From: Avibacterium sp. 20-132
Lineage (GTDB): Bacteria > Pseudomonadota > Gammaproteobacteria > Enterobacterales > Pasteurellaceae
Assembly (NCBI RefSeq): GCF_023611925.1
Contig: NZ_CP091456.1
Location: forward strand, 310,001-374,000
Direction: 5' to 3'
DNA: 64,000 nt
A program made the translations under genes and the position numbers. Below are positions 53,245-63,283 of this stretch, piece after piece; the first letter of the stretch is position 1, and each line of letters begins with the position of its first letter. The notes under the pieces are model-generated. The model was not told where the DNA came from and searched no databases. It saw only the letters and a program-made list of their open reading frames with translations.

Positions 53245-53345
53245 AATAATTTTCCTTTTGTTTTGGGGTTTAGCCTCCACATACCAAATAAATCGACCGT
53301 TTGGCACCCCGATTTATCCCTGTGGTATGTGTGTGATTTATTATT
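53245..53345 (-). ncRNA. rpsB leader RNA (S2 autoregulatory element)
   Basis: On the minus strand CACATACCA (53331-53323) pairs with TGGTATGTG (53286-53278), and inside it ATAAATCG (53317-53310) pairs with CGATTTAT (53295-53288) around GGGTGCCAAACGG. The stacked stems lie just before the rpsB ribosome binding site. E. coli and other Gammaproteobacteria have a conserved rpsB leader in which S2 represses its own operon, and the position and GGGTGCC loop fit it. Confidence 0.7.
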
Positions 53346-53373
53346 AAAAATTAAGTTTGAACTTATTTTGCCT

Positions 53374-53403
53374 AAAATAAAAATGACTTTCTAGTCTAGT
53401 CAA
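53374..53403 (-). promoter_or_regulatory. Candidate rpsB promoter
   Basis: On the minus strand TTGACT (53403-53398), an 18-nt spacer and TATTTT (53379-53374) lie about 40 nt before the leader stem. Confidence 0.5.
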
Positions 53404-53410
53404 AATAACG

Positions 53411-53435
53411 CCGCACTTTATACCACAAAGTGCGG
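53411..53435. repeat. Inverted uptake-signal pair upstream of rpsB
   Basis: CCGCACTTT (53411-53419) and AAAGTGCGG (53427-53435), loop ATACCAC. It lies upstream of the rpsB promoter and 40 bp beyond the ppiD terminator, so it may be a backup terminator for ppiD. Confidence 0.6.
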
Positions 53436-53471
53436 TGAAAAACTAGCAAATTTTTAGAAACCAACACAAAA

Positions 53472-53499
53472 GCGGCAATTTGTCATCACAAATTGCCGC
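53472..53499 (-). terminator. Terminator after ppiD
   Basis: GCGGCAATTTGT (53472-53483) and ACAAATTGCCGC (53488-53499) form a perfect 12-bp stem with a 4-nt loop; the minus strand continues TTTTGTG. It is 20 bp after the ppiD stop. Confidence 0.82.
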
Positions 53500-53519
53500 A
53501 GTCAATTTTCTATTCAGCA

Positions 53520-55376
53520 TTATTCTTGCTGAGTTAAAAATTCTTGATTAATTTCAATTTTTGCTTTTGTGCGCAACGCCTGTAATAATGCTTGCTGTAA
53601 TTCTGTTTGTTGTACTTGGTTTAGCTGTGCATCAAACTGTTTAAGCTGTTCAGGGGTTAATTCCCCGTCTTTAATATTCGTTAGTTCAATCACTATAACG
53701 CTGTTATCGCCGTTTTTCGCAGCAGCATAAACAGGTTTATCCGTTGCTTTTTTCATTGCAAAAATCACATCACGCAGCTGTGGATTTTTATTTTCAGCAT
53801 AAACCCATTGCGTTTTCTCACCAAATTGAATGCCATTTGGCAGAGCCGCATTGTTATTTGCATTAAGTGCCTGTGCCACTTTTTCAGCTTGAGCTAGCAC
53901 AATTTTTTCCGCTTTTTGCTGTTTTAGGTATTGTGCAATGTCATTTTTTGCCTCATCAAGCGTTTTCACTCCTTCTGGTTTATGTTCTACCACACGAACA
54001 ATCAAAGAATGTTGTTCCCCCACATTAATTGCTTCTGAGTTTGTTCCGCCTTGGGTTAATTCAGAATCAAATAACGCTGAGACCACATTGCCATAATTAA
54101 GTGCTGCTGGAATATCATTGCGTGAGAAATAACCTGTTTCTTGCACATTTACGCCTGCTGCTTGCGCGGCTGCTTGTAAGGAATCGGGTTGTTCAAAGGC
54201 TTTCTCATTGGCTTGTTTTTCCATTGCGTAAAACGCTTTCGTGCTTAATTCATTGCGAAGTTTCGCCGCAATATCGTTTTTCACTTGCGCTAATGGCAGG
54301 AATTTTTCTTCTTCTACTTTGATAATATGGTAAGCATTATCCACTTTGACCGGTTGGCTATATTCCCCCACTTTCAACTCACGGGCTGCGGCTTCAAATT
54401 GTGGTGGCATCATACCTGCGACAACCCAATCCAAATCACCGCCATTTGCGCCAGAAATTTTATCGCTAGAATAAAGTTTTGCTAAAGTAGCAAAGCTTTC
54501 GCCTTTTTGTAAATCCGCATAAACTGCCTGTGCTTCTTTTTCTGTTGGAAGCTGAATATGGGCTAAATGCTGAGTCATATATTGTGCTTTGTTATCTTGA
54601 TAATATTGTGCAATTTCTACATCCGTCACCTTCACATTTTTTTCCGCTGCTTGGTGAGTTAAATCCAAATATTGCACTTTCACTAATTCAGGTACGGCAA
54701 ATGCCCCTTTATTGGCATTGTAGTAAGCACTAATTTCATCTTCGCTAACTTGTTGTTGTGCGATTGTCGCGGCAAGTGGAAACTCCGCTAAACGCACATC
54801 CCGTTGTTGGAAAAAGAGTTGTGCTAAACGTGCATTTTGGCTAGGTACGGTAAACGCGGAACGTGCAATTCCGTCATTAAGTTGCTGCAAGGTTAAACCT
54901 TGACGTAAATACTGAGCATATTGATTACCGCTTAACCCGTTGGCTGATAGCATTTGTTGATAAAGTGCATTATCAAATTTGCCATCCTTTTGAAAAATTG
55001 GGCTGGTCACAATGGCTTGTTGAATTTGGCTATCACTCACATCAAGTTTTAATTCTGCTGCATATTGACGCAATAATTCTTGATCGATTAAACGATCTAA
55101 AACCGATCTACGTAAGCCATTAACAAATTCAGGGGAATCCGCGACTGCGGTAAATTGCGCCCCCAGTTGTTCACTAAAGCGTTGATATTCTTGATTATAT
55201 TGTTCTAAGAAAGTTTGTTGTGAAATTTCTTCCCCATTCACTTTCGCCGCCGAGGTATCAACGCGTGTAAACATATAGCCTGCTACACCACTTAAGACAA
55301 ATGACACCACAATTAGGGCGAAAATGATCTTCCACAAGATGCTGTTTGACGCATCACTGAGTTTTTCCATTAACAT
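53520..55376 (-). CDS. ppiD: Periplasmic folding chaperone PpiD
   Basis: PpiD is an inner-membrane-anchored parvulin-like chaperone near the Sec translocon. The 618-residue protein has one N-terminal helix (about 12-35), a SurA-like chaperone region, a parvulin-type domain (about 255-355, LAHIQLPTEKEAQAVY...FATLAKLYSSDKISGANGGDLDWV), and a long C-terminal region. AAGGA 8 nt before the ATG at 55376 supports that start. It follows lon, as in many Enterobacterales after hupB loss or displacement. Confidence 0.94.
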   Translation of the reverse strand: MLMEKLSDASNSILWKIIFALIVVSFVLSGVAGYMFTRVDTSAAKVNGEEISQQTFLEQYNQEYQRFSEQLGAQFTAVADSPEFVNGLRRSVLDRLIDQELLRQYAAELKLDVSDSQIQQAIVTSPIFQKDGKFDNALYQQMLSANGLSGNQYAQYLRQGLTLQQLNDGIARSAFTVPSQNARLAQLFFQQRDVRLAEFPLAATIAQQQVSEDEISAYYNANKGAFAVPELVKVQYLDLTHQAAEKNVKVTDVEIAQYYQDNKAQYMTQHLAHIQLPTEKEAQAVYADLQKGESFATLAKLYSSDKISGANGGDLDWVVAGMMPPQFEAAARELKVGEYSQPVKVDNAYHIIKVEEEKFLPLAQVKNDIAAKLRNELSTKAFYAMEKQANEKAFEQPDSLQAAAQAAGVNVQETGYFSRNDIPAALNYGNVVSALFDSELTQGGTNSEAINVGEQHSLIVRVVEHKPEGVKTLDEAKNDIAQYLKQQKAEKIVLAQAEKVAQALNANNNAALPNGIQFGEKTQWVYAENKNPQLRDVIFAMKKATDKPVYAAAKNGDNSVIVIELTNIKDGELTPEQLKQFDAQLNQVQQTELQQALLQALRTKAKIEINQEFLTQQE

Positions 55377-55450
55377 TGACGTTATCCTTAAAGGTAAGAT
55401 TAAGACAAATTTTAAGAATTATAATCGAAAGCGCTTTGATTACCAGTATA

Positions 55451-55490
55451 AAAATAAAAAAGTCGGCAAAGATTGCACTTTACCGACTTT
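55451..55490 (-). terminator. Terminator after lon
   Basis: AAAGTCGG-C-AAAG (55459-55471) pairs with CTTT-A-CCGACTTT (55478-55490), 12 pairs with one mismatch, loop ATTGCA; TTTTTATTTTTA follows on the minus strand. Confidence 0.8.
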
Positions 55491-55509
55491 ATCATTAAAA
55501 AATAGGCAA

Positions 55510-57924
55510 TTAATTCACCGCACTTTCTGCACGTTTACTTTTACGGCGTGGCGTTGTTTTTTCTTCTTTTGCAATTAAGTGAGCAAAATCAACCCCTTCA
55601 GGTGGATTTTCTAAAGCAATGCTTAATACTTCATCAATGGTTTCCACGGCTCGAATATCCAAGCTATTTTTCGCATTATCTGGAATTTCTTCCAAATCTT
55701 TCACATTGTCTTTTGGAATAATCACGGTTTTAATCCCGCCACGATGTGCAGCAAGTAATTTTTCCTTCAAACCACCAATAGGTAACACTTTACCACGCAA
55801 GCTGATTTCTCCCGTCATTGCCACTTCAGACTTCACAGGATTCCCCGTTAAGCAAGAAACTAATGCGGTACACATTGCGATCCCGGCACTTGGTCCATCT
55901 TTTGGCGTTGCACCATCTGGAACGTGAATATGAATATCACGTTTTTCGTGGAAATCAGAGGCAATCCCTAATTTTTCGGCACGAGAACGCACAACAGTCA
56001 TCGCCGCTTGGATTGATTCTTTCATCACATCGCCAAGTGATCCCGTGTAAGTTAATTTGCCTTTCCCAATAACCGAAGTGGCTTCAATGGTAAGCAAATC
56101 ACCGCCCACTTGTGTCCACGCCAAGCCGGTAACTTCCCCCACGCGGTTTTGTGTATCAGCACGACCAAACTCAAAGCGTTTTACACCTAAATATTCATCA
56201 AGATTATCGCTGTTTACGGTGATCGATTTTAATTTTGGATTCAGCAATAAATTTTTCACCGCTTTACGGCAGATTTTAGAAATCTCACGTTCAAGTCCAC
56301 GCACGCCCGCTTCACGAGTGTAATAGCGGATAATATCTAAAATGGCACTTTCTTCGATCTTTAATTCACTTTTCTTCAAGCCATTACGCTCAATTTGTTT
56401 GTTAAGCAAATGGCGTGTCGCAATATTGAGTTTTTCGTCTTCTGTATAACCCGACAAACGAATCACTTCCATACGATCAAGCAATGGTCCCGGAATATTC
56501 ATTGAATTTGATGTTGCCACAAACATAACATCAGACAGATCATAATCAACTTCTAAATAATGATCGTTAAAGTTCGCGTTCTGCTCCGGATCAAGCACTT
56601 CTAGCAGTGCGGAAGCCGGATCGCCGCGCATATCTGATGCCATTTTATCAATCTCATCAAGTAAAAAGAGCGGATTTTTCACCCCTACTTTTGCCATTTT
56701 TTGGATCAATTTACCCGGCAATGAACCGATGTAGGTTTTACGATGCCCACGAATTTCGGCTTCGTCGCGCACGCCACCGAGTGCCATACGAACATACTTC
56801 CGCCCAGTCGCATTTGCAATAGATTGCCCTAGAGAAGTTTTCCCTACTCCCGGTGGCCCAACTAAACAAAGAATAGGGCCTTTAAGTTGATTTAAACGAC
56901 TTTGAACCGCTAAATATTCCAAAATGCGATCTTTCACACGTTCTAAGCCGTAGTGATCCGCATCAAGGATTTCTTGTGCTTTGACAATATCTTTTTTTAC
57001 TTTGCTACGTTTATGCCACGGTACTTGTAGCATCCAGTCAATGTAGCTACGCACCACCGTCGCTTCGGCTGACATTGGCGACATCATTTTCAGCTTCTGC
57101 AACTCGGCTTCCACTTTTTCTTTTGCCTCTTTCGGCATTTTGGCATCTTCTACTTTTTGGCGCAGTTGTTCGACTTCATCCAGCGTGCTATCTGTTTCGC
57201 CGAGTTCTTTTTGAATGGCTTTGATCTGTTCGTTAAGATAGTAATCGCGCTGGCTTTTTTCCATTTGTTTTTTCACGCGCCCACGAATACGCTTCTCGAC
57301 TTCTAAAATGCCCGCTTCGTTAATCATTAAACCGAGCAAATATTCAAAACGCTCTGTGACATTTGCAATGCTCAATACGTCCTGCTTACGCGCTACAGGA
57401 ACAGGCATATGGGCTGCCATTGTGTCGCTTAAACGTTCTGGATCAGCAATACTTTTTAAGGCTGAAAGCACATCTGGCTGGACTTTTTTGTTGAGTTCAA
57501 TGTATTTTTCAAACTCTTCTAACGTGATATTCTGTATCACTTCCAATTCTGTTTCATCGCCAAATTGGGTATCCATTAAGGCAATTTTTGCCTCGAAAAA
57601 ACGCCCATTATCTTCTAAATGGGAAATCTTAGCCCGTTGCTGACCTTCCACCAGCACTTTTACCGTGCCGTCTGGCAAATTCAATAATTGAATAATATTT
57701 GCCACCGTTCCTACATCATACACATCATCCACAGTAGGCTGTTCTAACTCGGCTGCTTTTTGTGAAACTAATAATAATTGTTTGCCGTTTTCCATTGCCT
57801 CTTCAAGACTTGCGATGGATTTTTCGCGTCCCACAAACAATGGCATCACCATATAAGGAAAAACCACCACATCTCGTAATGGTAAAACAGGTATGGTTTT
57901 TTGTTTTGTTCGTCTGGCGTTCAT
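55510..57924 (-). CDS. lon: ATP-dependent protease Lon
   Basis: Lon degrades misfolded and regulatory proteins. I start it at 57924 (MNARRTKQKTIPVLPLRDVV, 804 residues), preceded by GGAAAGAGAG; the 38-residue extension to 58038 reads through the heat-shock promoter. The N-terminal LAN domain runs to about 205, the AAA domain has GPPGVGKTSLGQSIA and LLDEIDKM, and the proteolytic domain has the serine of the Ser-Lys dyad in TPKDGPSAG and the lysine in the following GLKEKLLAAHRGG region. It stands between gor and ppiD. Confidence 0.97.
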   Translation of the reverse strand: MNARRTKQKTIPVLPLRDVVVFPYMVMPLFVGREKSIASLEEAMENGKQLLLVSQKAAELEQPTVDDVYDVGTVANIIQLLNLPDGTVKVLVEGQQRAKISHLEDNGRFFEAKIALMDTQFGDETELEVIQNITLEEFEKYIELNKKVQPDVLSALKSIADPERLSDTMAAHMPVPVARKQDVLSIANVTERFEYLLGLMINEAGILEVEKRIRGRVKKQMEKSQRDYYLNEQIKAIQKELGETDSTLDEVEQLRQKVEDAKMPKEAKEKVEAELQKLKMMSPMSAEATVVRSYIDWMLQVPWHKRSKVKKDIVKAQEILDADHYGLERVKDRILEYLAVQSRLNQLKGPILCLVGPPGVGKTSLGQSIANATGRKYVRMALGGVRDEAEIRGHRKTYIGSLPGKLIQKMAKVGVKNPLFLLDEIDKMASDMRGDPASALLEVLDPEQNANFNDHYLEVDYDLSDVMFVATSNSMNIPGPLLDRMEVIRLSGYTEDEKLNIATRHLLNKQIERNGLKKSELKIEESAILDIIRYYTREAGVRGLEREISKICRKAVKNLLLNPKLKSITVNSDNLDEYLGVKRFEFGRADTQNRVGEVTGLAWTQVGGDLLTIEATSVIGKGKLTYTGSLGDVMKESIQAAMTVVRSRAEKLGIASDFHEKRDIHIHVPDGATPKDGPSAGIAMCTALVSCLTGNPVKSEVAMTGEISLRGKVLPIGGLKEKLLAAHRGGIKTVIIPKDNVKDLEEIPDNAKNSLDIRAVETIDEVLSIALENPPEGVDFAHLIAKEEKTTPRRKSKRAESAVN

Positions 57925-57963
57925 ATTTTCTCTCTTTCCTATAAAACTCGAAATTACTCTTCC

Positions 57964-57991
57964 ATATTGGGGCAATTTAGCAAAGTTCAAG
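57964..57991 (-). promoter_or_regulatory. lon: Heat-shock (sigma-32) promoter of lon
   Basis: On the minus strand CTTGAAC (57991-57985), a 12-nt spacer, and CCCCAATAT (57972-57964) match the sigma-32 consensus CTTGAAA-N11-16-CCCCATNT closely. The lon ATG is 40 nt downstream. lon is a classical heat-shock gene. Confidence 0.85.
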
Positions 57992-58135
57992 TTCGTCACA
58001 TCAACTATGCTAATCAGATTTCTTTCAGTGTACTCCATTCAAATTAAAAGTGCGGTCATTTTTTCACACAAATTTTATTTTTTCGCTTTTCTGACAAGAA
58101 AAAGAATAAAAAACATTCAATTTATGCTTGAAGAA

Positions 58136-58165
58136 ATAAAAAATCCAACCGCGAAAGGTTGGATT
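58136..58165 (-). terminator. Terminator after gor
   Basis: AATCCAACC (58142-58150), loop GCGAAA, GGTTGGATT (58157-58165): a 9-bp perfect stem followed on the minus strand by TTTTTATTTC. Confidence 0.85.
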
Positions 58166-58201
58166 AACTAAAAATGATGAAAATTTATACCGCACTGAAG
58201 A

Positions 58202-59557
58202 TTAACGCATCGTTACAAATTCTTCTGAACCCGTTGGGTGAATAGCAACAGTATTATCAAAATCCGCTTTGGTTGCTCCCATTTTAATTGCAACGGCAAA
58301 GCCTTGGATCATTTCATCTACCCCAAAACCAATGCCGTGTAAGCCGACAATTTTTTCATCTTTGCCGACGCAAACTAATTTCATTCGGCAAGGCTGGCGA
58401 TGCTGAGTTACCGCGCTGTACATTGGTGTAAATGAGGATTTATACACTTTCACATTTTCTGCGCCATATTGCTCAATGGCTTGTGGTTCAGTTAATCCCA
58501 CAGTACCGATTGGTGGGTGGCTGAATACCACGGTTGGCACGAGATTATAATCTAAATGTTCGTTTGGTTTATTGTTAAATAAACGCTCAGACAAACGACG
58601 ACCTGCAGCAACCGCAACAGGCGTAAGTTCAATACCACCTTCGATAATATCGCCTACGGCATAAATTCCTTTCACATTGGTATTTTGATATTTATCGACT
58701 TTGATAAAACCTTTGTCATTGGTTTCCACGCCTGCCACAGCAAGGTTGATATTCGCCGTATTTGGCTTGCGACCAATCGCCCAAATCACTTTTTCAACCG
58801 TTTGCTCACGTCCATCTTCTAATTTTAAGGTGAAAGAACCGTCAGCATTTTTCACCACTTCTTTTGGAATGGCGTGAGTGTGTAAGTGAATGCCATCTTG
58901 CGCCATCACTTCCACAAGGGTTTCGACGATTAGCGGGTCAAAACTACGCAATGGGCTTTGTTTACGCACGAATAAGTGGGTGTCCACGCCAAGGCTATTT
59001 AACACGCCCGCTAATTCCACCGCGATATAGCCCGCGCCTACCACGGCGACGGATTTTGGTAAGGCGTCTAATTCAAATACCCCGTCAGAATCAATCCCGT
59101 ATTCTGCGCCGTTAATGTCAGGACGCGCAGGGTAAGCTCCTGTTGCGATTAAAATATGATCAGCACTGATTTTCTCGCCATTCACTTCGACAGTATGCGC
59201 ATCAACAAATTTGGCGAAGCCTTTGATCACATCCACATTATTTTTAGCTAAGACATTATTGTAAGAGTTGTGAATGCGTCCAATATAAGCCTGACGATTT
59301 TCCACTAACTTACTGAAATCAAAATGATTTACCGCAACATCAAAGCCATAATCAGGGGCATATAGATTGATGGCTTCTGCCACTTGCGCCCCATACCACA
59401 TCACTTTTTTTGGCACACAGCCCACGTTTACACAGGTTCCGCCAAGTTCTTTTGCTTCAATAATGGCACATTTTTTTCCATAGCTTGCTGCACGGTTAAT
59501 GGAGGCGATACCGCCACTTCCGCCACCAATGGCGATATAATCATAATGTTTTGTCAT
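58202..59557 (-). CDS. gor: Glutathione-disulfide reductase
   Basis: Gor reduces glutathione disulfide with NADPH and FAD. The 451-residue enzyme has the FAD-binding [14 protein letters not shown], the redox pair Cys42/Cys47 in [13 protein letters not shown], an NADPH Rossmann motif [13 protein letters not shown], and the C-terminal active-site His in [14 protein letters not shown]. The length matches the E. coli enzyme. It is a single gene with its own terminator. Confidence 0.97.
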   Translation of the reverse strand: MTKHYDYIAIGGGSGGIASINRAASYGKKCAIIEAKELGGTCVNVGCVPKKVMWYGAQVAEAINLYAPDYGFDVAVNHFDFSKLVENRQAYIGRIHNSYNNVLAKNNVDVIKGFAKFVDAHTVEVNGEKISADHILIATGAYPARPDINGAEYGIDSDGVFELDALPKSVAVVGAGYIAVELAGVLNSLGVDTHLFVRKQSPLRSFDPLIVETLVEVMAQDGIHLHTHAIPKEVVKNADGSFTLKLEDGREQTVEKVIWAIGRKPNTANINLAVAGVETNDKGFIKVDKYQNTNVKGIYAVGDIIEGGIELTPVAVAAGRRLSERLFNNKPNEHLDYNLVPTVVFSHPPIGTVGLTEPQAIEQYGAENVKVYKSSFTPMYSAVTQHRQPCRMKLVCVGKDEKIVGLHGIGFGVDEMIQGFAVAIKMGATKADFDNTVAIHPTGSEEFVTMR

Positions 59558-59678
59558 TTTATTAACTCCCTAAATTGCTAAATTGGGCTGTGAAAGATAA
59601 AAAAGCCCATCATAAATCTGCGCGTATTTTGCCGAAAAATCGGACGCAAAGCGACTAATTAATCCAATCGGTAAATTC

Positions 59679-60524
59679 TTACTCTGGTGTGATCCATTTC
59701 ACCGACCAACTTCCCGTGCCTTCTGGAACAAGTGTTTTAGTAAGGTAAGGCAGAATTTTTTTCATTTGGGCTTCTAATTGCCAAGGGGGATTTATCACAA
59801 TCATTCCGCTTGCGGTCATTCCACGTTGGTCTGAATCAGGGCGCACAGCCATTTCAATTTGCAGAATTTTACGAATGCCCGTGTTTTCTAAGCCTTTGAT
59901 CATACGTTTTGTTTGCTGGCGTAACACCACGGGATACCAAATCGCATAGATGCCTGTGGCAAAACGTTTTACCCCTTCTTCAATGGCATTGACCACCAAA
60001 TCATAATCCTCTTTTAATTCATAAGGGGGATCAATCAAAATAAACCCACGTCTTTCTTTTGGTGGCAGTGTGGCTTTAATTTGCTGAAAACCGTTATCAC
60101 GCTTAGTGGTCACATTGTCGAATTGTTTGAAATTATTGCGTAATAATGGGAAATCCGCGGGATGAAGCTCGGTTAATAACGCACGATCTTGTGGACGCAA
60201 TAAATGTGCGGCGATAAGCGATGATCCCGCGTAATAACGTAGCGATTTGCCGCCATAATTCAGCTTTTTGATAAGGGCAACATAACGTGCCACTTCTTCT
60301 GGCATTTCTGCTTGCTCCCACAAACGTGCGATCCCCTCTTTATATTCCCCTGTTTTTTCAGCTTCATTACCGAATAAACGATAATGCCCGACACCTGCGT
60401 GGGTGTCTAAATAATAAAAGCCTTTGTCTTTTTGTTGCAGACTTTCAATAATCAGTATTTGCACGATATGTTTTAGCACATCGGCAAAGTTGCCTGCGTG
60501 GAAGCTATGACGATAACTCAGCAT
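59679..60524 (-). CDS. rlmJ: 23S rRNA adenine-2030 N6-methyltransferase RlmJ
   Basis: RlmJ methylates A2030 of 23S rRNA. The 281-residue enzyme starts MLSYRHSFHAGNFADVLKH, shared by the family, has the SAM region LDTHAGVGHY, and the N6-adenine catalytic motif DPPYE in FILIDPPYELKED. The C-terminal MIVINPPWQLE is also typical. It is a single gene. Confidence 0.95.
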   Translation of the reverse strand: MLSYRHSFHAGNFADVLKHIVQILIIESLQQKDKGFYYLDTHAGVGHYRLFGNEAEKTGEYKEGIARLWEQAEMPEEVARYVALIKKLNYGGKSLRYYAGSSLIAAHLLRPQDRALLTELHPADFPLLRNNFKQFDNVTTKRDNGFQQIKATLPPKERRGFILIDPPYELKEDYDLVVNAIEEGVKRFATGIYAIWYPVVLRQQTKRMIKGLENTGIRKILQIEMAVRPDSDQRGMTASGMIVINPPWQLEAQMKKILPYLTKTLVPEGTGSWSVKWITPE

Positions 60525-60593
60525 CAGTTTGCCCTTAAAAATTTGATAAAAAAAGACCGCACTTTATTTTTGCGGATTAAGAGATTAAAACGA

Positions 60594-60617
60594 AGGGCGA
60601 ACATACTGGCTCGCCCT
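60594..60617 (-). terminator. Terminator after bamC
   Basis: On the minus strand AGGGCGA (60617-60611) and TCGCCCT (60600-60594) pair around GCCAGTATGT, followed by TCGTTTTAAT. It is a member of the GGGCGAGCC...GTTCGCCC hairpin family of this window. Confidence 0.7.
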
Positions 60618-60645
60618 GCTCATCAAATATATTTTTGACGAGACT

Positions 60646-61650
60646 TTATTTCGCGAAAATAGCTTGTAAAGCTTGGTAAATAGACTGTGCTTGATTACCT
60701 GAAAGGGCATTGCCATCTTCATCTGTAATCACCACCGCACTTTGTCTGCCTAAATCAGCAAGTTGCATAGCATACTTGCCTTTTTCTAATTCAGGTGCAG
60801 CCACACCAAATCTTGCCCATTCTGTTTTTTCTAACGGACGATATTTTAATTCACGATAGCCACGCCCCGGATTTTCTGACGAAGTTTCAAATCCTACTTG
60901 ATTTAACGCGCCACGCAAACGTTGCCACGCTTGCTTAAAAGGGGCATTTAATGCTAATGCGGTACGCCCATTTATATCGGTGGTTAATTGCGTTTGGATT
61001 GGCGTGATCGCCGTGCTATTTAATTCATTTTGCTGTTTACGATAAGCGCGGTTTAACTCACCAATCAATTGGTTTAAACGATCAGAGGTGTAACGTTGCT
61101 TTTGTGCCATTGTTGGGGTGAAAATAATATTATCTCGCTTCATTTGCAAAATAGACACAACTAAAGCACTTGTGCCTTGATATTGCACTTGTTCGATCAA
61201 ATAACGAATTTGTGTATCACCAATGTCATCAGCACGCCCCGTTGCCGCCCAATTAGTTTCAATACGATTGTCTTGATATTGGTAATGAATGCCTTGTTCT
61301 TTTAATAAACGCGCTACTTGGTTTAAGCTATAAACCGCCTCTTTTGAAGAAGGATACGCAATCAAAGCACGCTCACCATCAAACTGCGCAATAGAATTAT
61401 TAATCATTGCAATCGGCGTGCTTGGTGGACGAATATCTACTTTTTGATGTGCTTGTTGATTAAGCTGTGGCAACGCATAAGTGTTATCCTGTGCTGGTAA
61501 ATTTACGCCACCGCTTGCTAAGGGCGCAAAACTCACTTGTTGCTGCGCATATTTTTCAAAGTTATCATTCGCTTGCTGTTTACTTTCATTGCTTGCAGAA
61601 CAAGCCACGAGTGTCATTAGAATTGGTGTGCTTAATAACCACTTTTTCAT
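60646..61650 (-). CDS. bamC: Outer membrane assembly lipoprotein BamC
   Basis: BamC is an accessory lipoprotein of the BAM complex. I start at 61650 (MKKWLLSTPILMTLVACS, 334 residues): the lipobox LVAC puts the lipidated cysteine at position 17, which the longer frame to 61674 would displace. The body follows the NlpB pattern with two helix-grip domains and an N-terminal unstructured stretch. It lies just after dapA, the same dapA-bamC order as in E. coli. Confidence 0.92.
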   Translation of the reverse strand: MKKWLLSTPILMTLVACSASNESKQQANDNFEKYAQQQVSFAPLASGGVNLPAQDNTYALPQLNQQAHQKVDIRPPSTPIAMINNSIAQFDGERALIAYPSSKEAVYSLNQVARLLKEQGIHYQYQDNRIETNWAATGRADDIGDTQIRYLIEQVQYQGTSALVVSILQMKRDNIIFTPTMAQKQRYTSDRLNQLIGELNRAYRKQQNELNSTAITPIQTQLTTDINGRTALALNAPFKQAWQRLRGALNQVGFETSSENPGRGYRELKYRPLEKTEWARFGVAAPELEKGKYAMQLADLGRQSAVVITDEDGNALSGNQAQSIYQALQAIFAK

Positions 61651-61716
61651 CAATGTATCCTCAAGATTAAACAAATTTCATTGCCTGTTTTGACAACCAG
61701 AATGCCGAAAAGTTTA

Positions 61717-61742
61717 AGGGGCATTGACTGCTCAACGCCCCT
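61717..61742 (-). terminator. Hairpin between dapA and bamC
   Basis: On the minus strand AGGGGC (61742-61737) and GCCCCT (61722-61717) pair over 6 GC-rich bp with a 14-nt loop, followed by TAAACTTTT. It probably ends part of the dapA transcript. Confidence 0.5.
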
Positions 61743-61761
61743 CTGTTATTCAATAAAAGAA

Positions 61762-62658
61762 TTAAACTAAGCCTGCGATTTTCAAGGCTTCAAGCACTTT
61801 TGGTTGTGCCGTTTCACTTAATGTCGTCAGTGGTAAACGTAGCACTAACTCAGGAATTAAGCCTAATTTATACGCTGCCCATTTCACGGGAATAGGATTA
61901 GATTCAATGAAAAGATCTTTATGTAACGCCATTAAACGTTGATTGATCACTTCCGCCTCATCAAATTTTCCTGCCAAAGCAAGCTCACACATTTTCGCCA
62001 TCTCTTCAGCTGCAACGTTGTTGGTTACCGAGATCACCCCTTCACCACCCGCTTTCATACTTTCCAAGCCCGTAGCATCATCCCCACTTAACACGATGAA
62101 ATCCTCACCAGCAAGTTGTTTAATTTTCGCCACACGGCTCACATCACCCGTTGCTTCTTTAATCGCCACAATATTGTCAATTTGTGCTAAACGTCCCACG
62201 GTTTCAGGTTGCAAATCACTGCCTGTGCGTCCCGGTACGTTATATAAAATTTGCGGTAAATCGGTGCATTCTGCAATGGCTTTAAAATGTTGATACATTC
62301 CTTCTTGCGTTGGTTTGTTGTAATAAGGCACAACAGACAAACACCCTGCAACGCCGCTGCCGTTTAATAATTTTGTCATTGTGATTGCTTCACTCGTGGC
62401 ATTTGCCCCAGTCCCTGCAATTACTGGAATACGTCCCTTGGCAAATTCAACGGTCTTTAAAATGGTTTTAACGTTTTCCTCTATGCTTAATGTCGCTGAT
62501 TCCCCTGTTGTTCCCACTGACACAATCCCGTGTGTTCCCGCTGCAATATGGTATTCAACCAATTTTTCTAATGCCTCAAAATCCACTTCACCGTGTAAGT
62601 CCATTGGGGTAATTAACGCGGTAATACTCCCGTAAAATAAAGGATTCGTTGCTGACAT
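61762..62658 (-). CDS. dapA: 4-hydroxy-tetrahydrodipicolinate synthase
   Basis: DapA condenses pyruvate with aspartate semialdehyde, the first step of diaminopimelate/lysine synthesis. The start is the ATG at 62658 ([20 protein letters not shown], 298 residues), with GGAGG 6 nt upstream; the 38-residue extension to 62772 is in the divergent promoter region. The class I aldolase features are [10 protein letters not shown], the tyrosine in [11 protein letters not shown], and the Schiff-base lysine in [11 protein letters not shown]. It is divergent from bcp and precedes bamC. Confidence 0.97.
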   Translation of the reverse strand: MSATNPLFYGSITALITPMDLHGEVDFEALEKLVEYHIAAGTHGIVSVGTTGESATLSIEENVKTILKTVEFAKGRIPVIAGTGANATSEAITMTKLLNGSGVAGCLSVVPYYNKPTQEGMYQHFKAIAECTDLPQILYNVPGRTGSDLQPETVGRLAQIDNIVAIKEATGDVSRVAKIKQLAGEDFIVLSGDDATGLESMKAGGEGVISVTNNVAAEEMAKMCELALAGKFDEAEVINQRLMALHKDLFIESNPIPVKWAAYKLGLIPELVLRLPLTTLSETAQPKVLEALKIAGLV

Positions 62659-62796
62659 AAAGACCTCCGAATTATTTTTGTTATCTCTATTGAGTTTGCT
62701 TGAAAAAGTTTGTTTAAGATCGCTAAAATAGCCCAACTTTGCAAGTGATTTTTTGCATTTTTTCTCAATCACATCACATTTTTAAGGATATTTACG

Positions 62797-63264
62797 ATGC
62801 AAACATTAAAAGCGGGCGATTTTGCACCACACTTTTCTTTACTTGATCAAAATGAACAACCTGTTTCACTTAGCGATTTTAAAGGCAAAAAAGTGCTGGT
62901 TTATTTTTATCCGAAAGCCCTTACCCCCGGTTGTACGACCCAAGCTTGTGGCTTACGCGATAGTAAAACAGCACTTGAAAAACAAAATGTTGTCATTCTT
63001 GGCATCAGCCCTGATAGCCCGAAAAAGCTTGCCAATTTCGTGGAGAAAAAAGCCTTGAATTTCACTCTACTCTCTGATGAAGATCACAAAGTAGCTGAGC
63101 AATTTGGCGTATGGGGGGAGAAAAAATTTATGGGCAGAACCTATGATGGCATTCATCGCATTAGCTTCTTAATTGATGAACAAGGCAAAATCGAAAAGGT
63201 CTTTGAGAAGTTTAAAACAGGGGAACATCATCAAGTCGTGTTGGATTATTTGAGCCAAAAATAA
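62797..63264 (+). CDS. bcp: Thiol peroxidase Bcp (atypical peroxiredoxin)
   Basis: Bcp reduces hydrogen peroxide and organic hydroperoxides. The 155-residue thioredoxin-fold protein has the peroxidatic Cys46 and the nearby Cys51 in LTPGCTTQACGLRD, and the family segment FTLLSDEDHKVAEQFGVW. It is divergent from dapA with 138 bp between the starts, and followed by an uptake-signal terminator. Confidence 0.96.
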   Translation: MQTLKAGDFAPHFSLLDQNEQPVSLSDFKGKKVLVYFYPKALTPGCTTQACGLRDSKTALEKQNVVILGISPDSPKKLANFVEKKALNFTLLSDEDHKVAEQFGVWGEKKFMGRTYDGIHRISFLIDEQGKIEKVFEKFKTGEHHQVVLDYLSQK

Positions 63265-63283
63265 TTGCTGATTAGCACAAATT

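Noticed and set aside
57925..58038. Longer N-terminus for Lon
   Set aside because: The extra codons include the sigma-32 promoter and have no family similarity.
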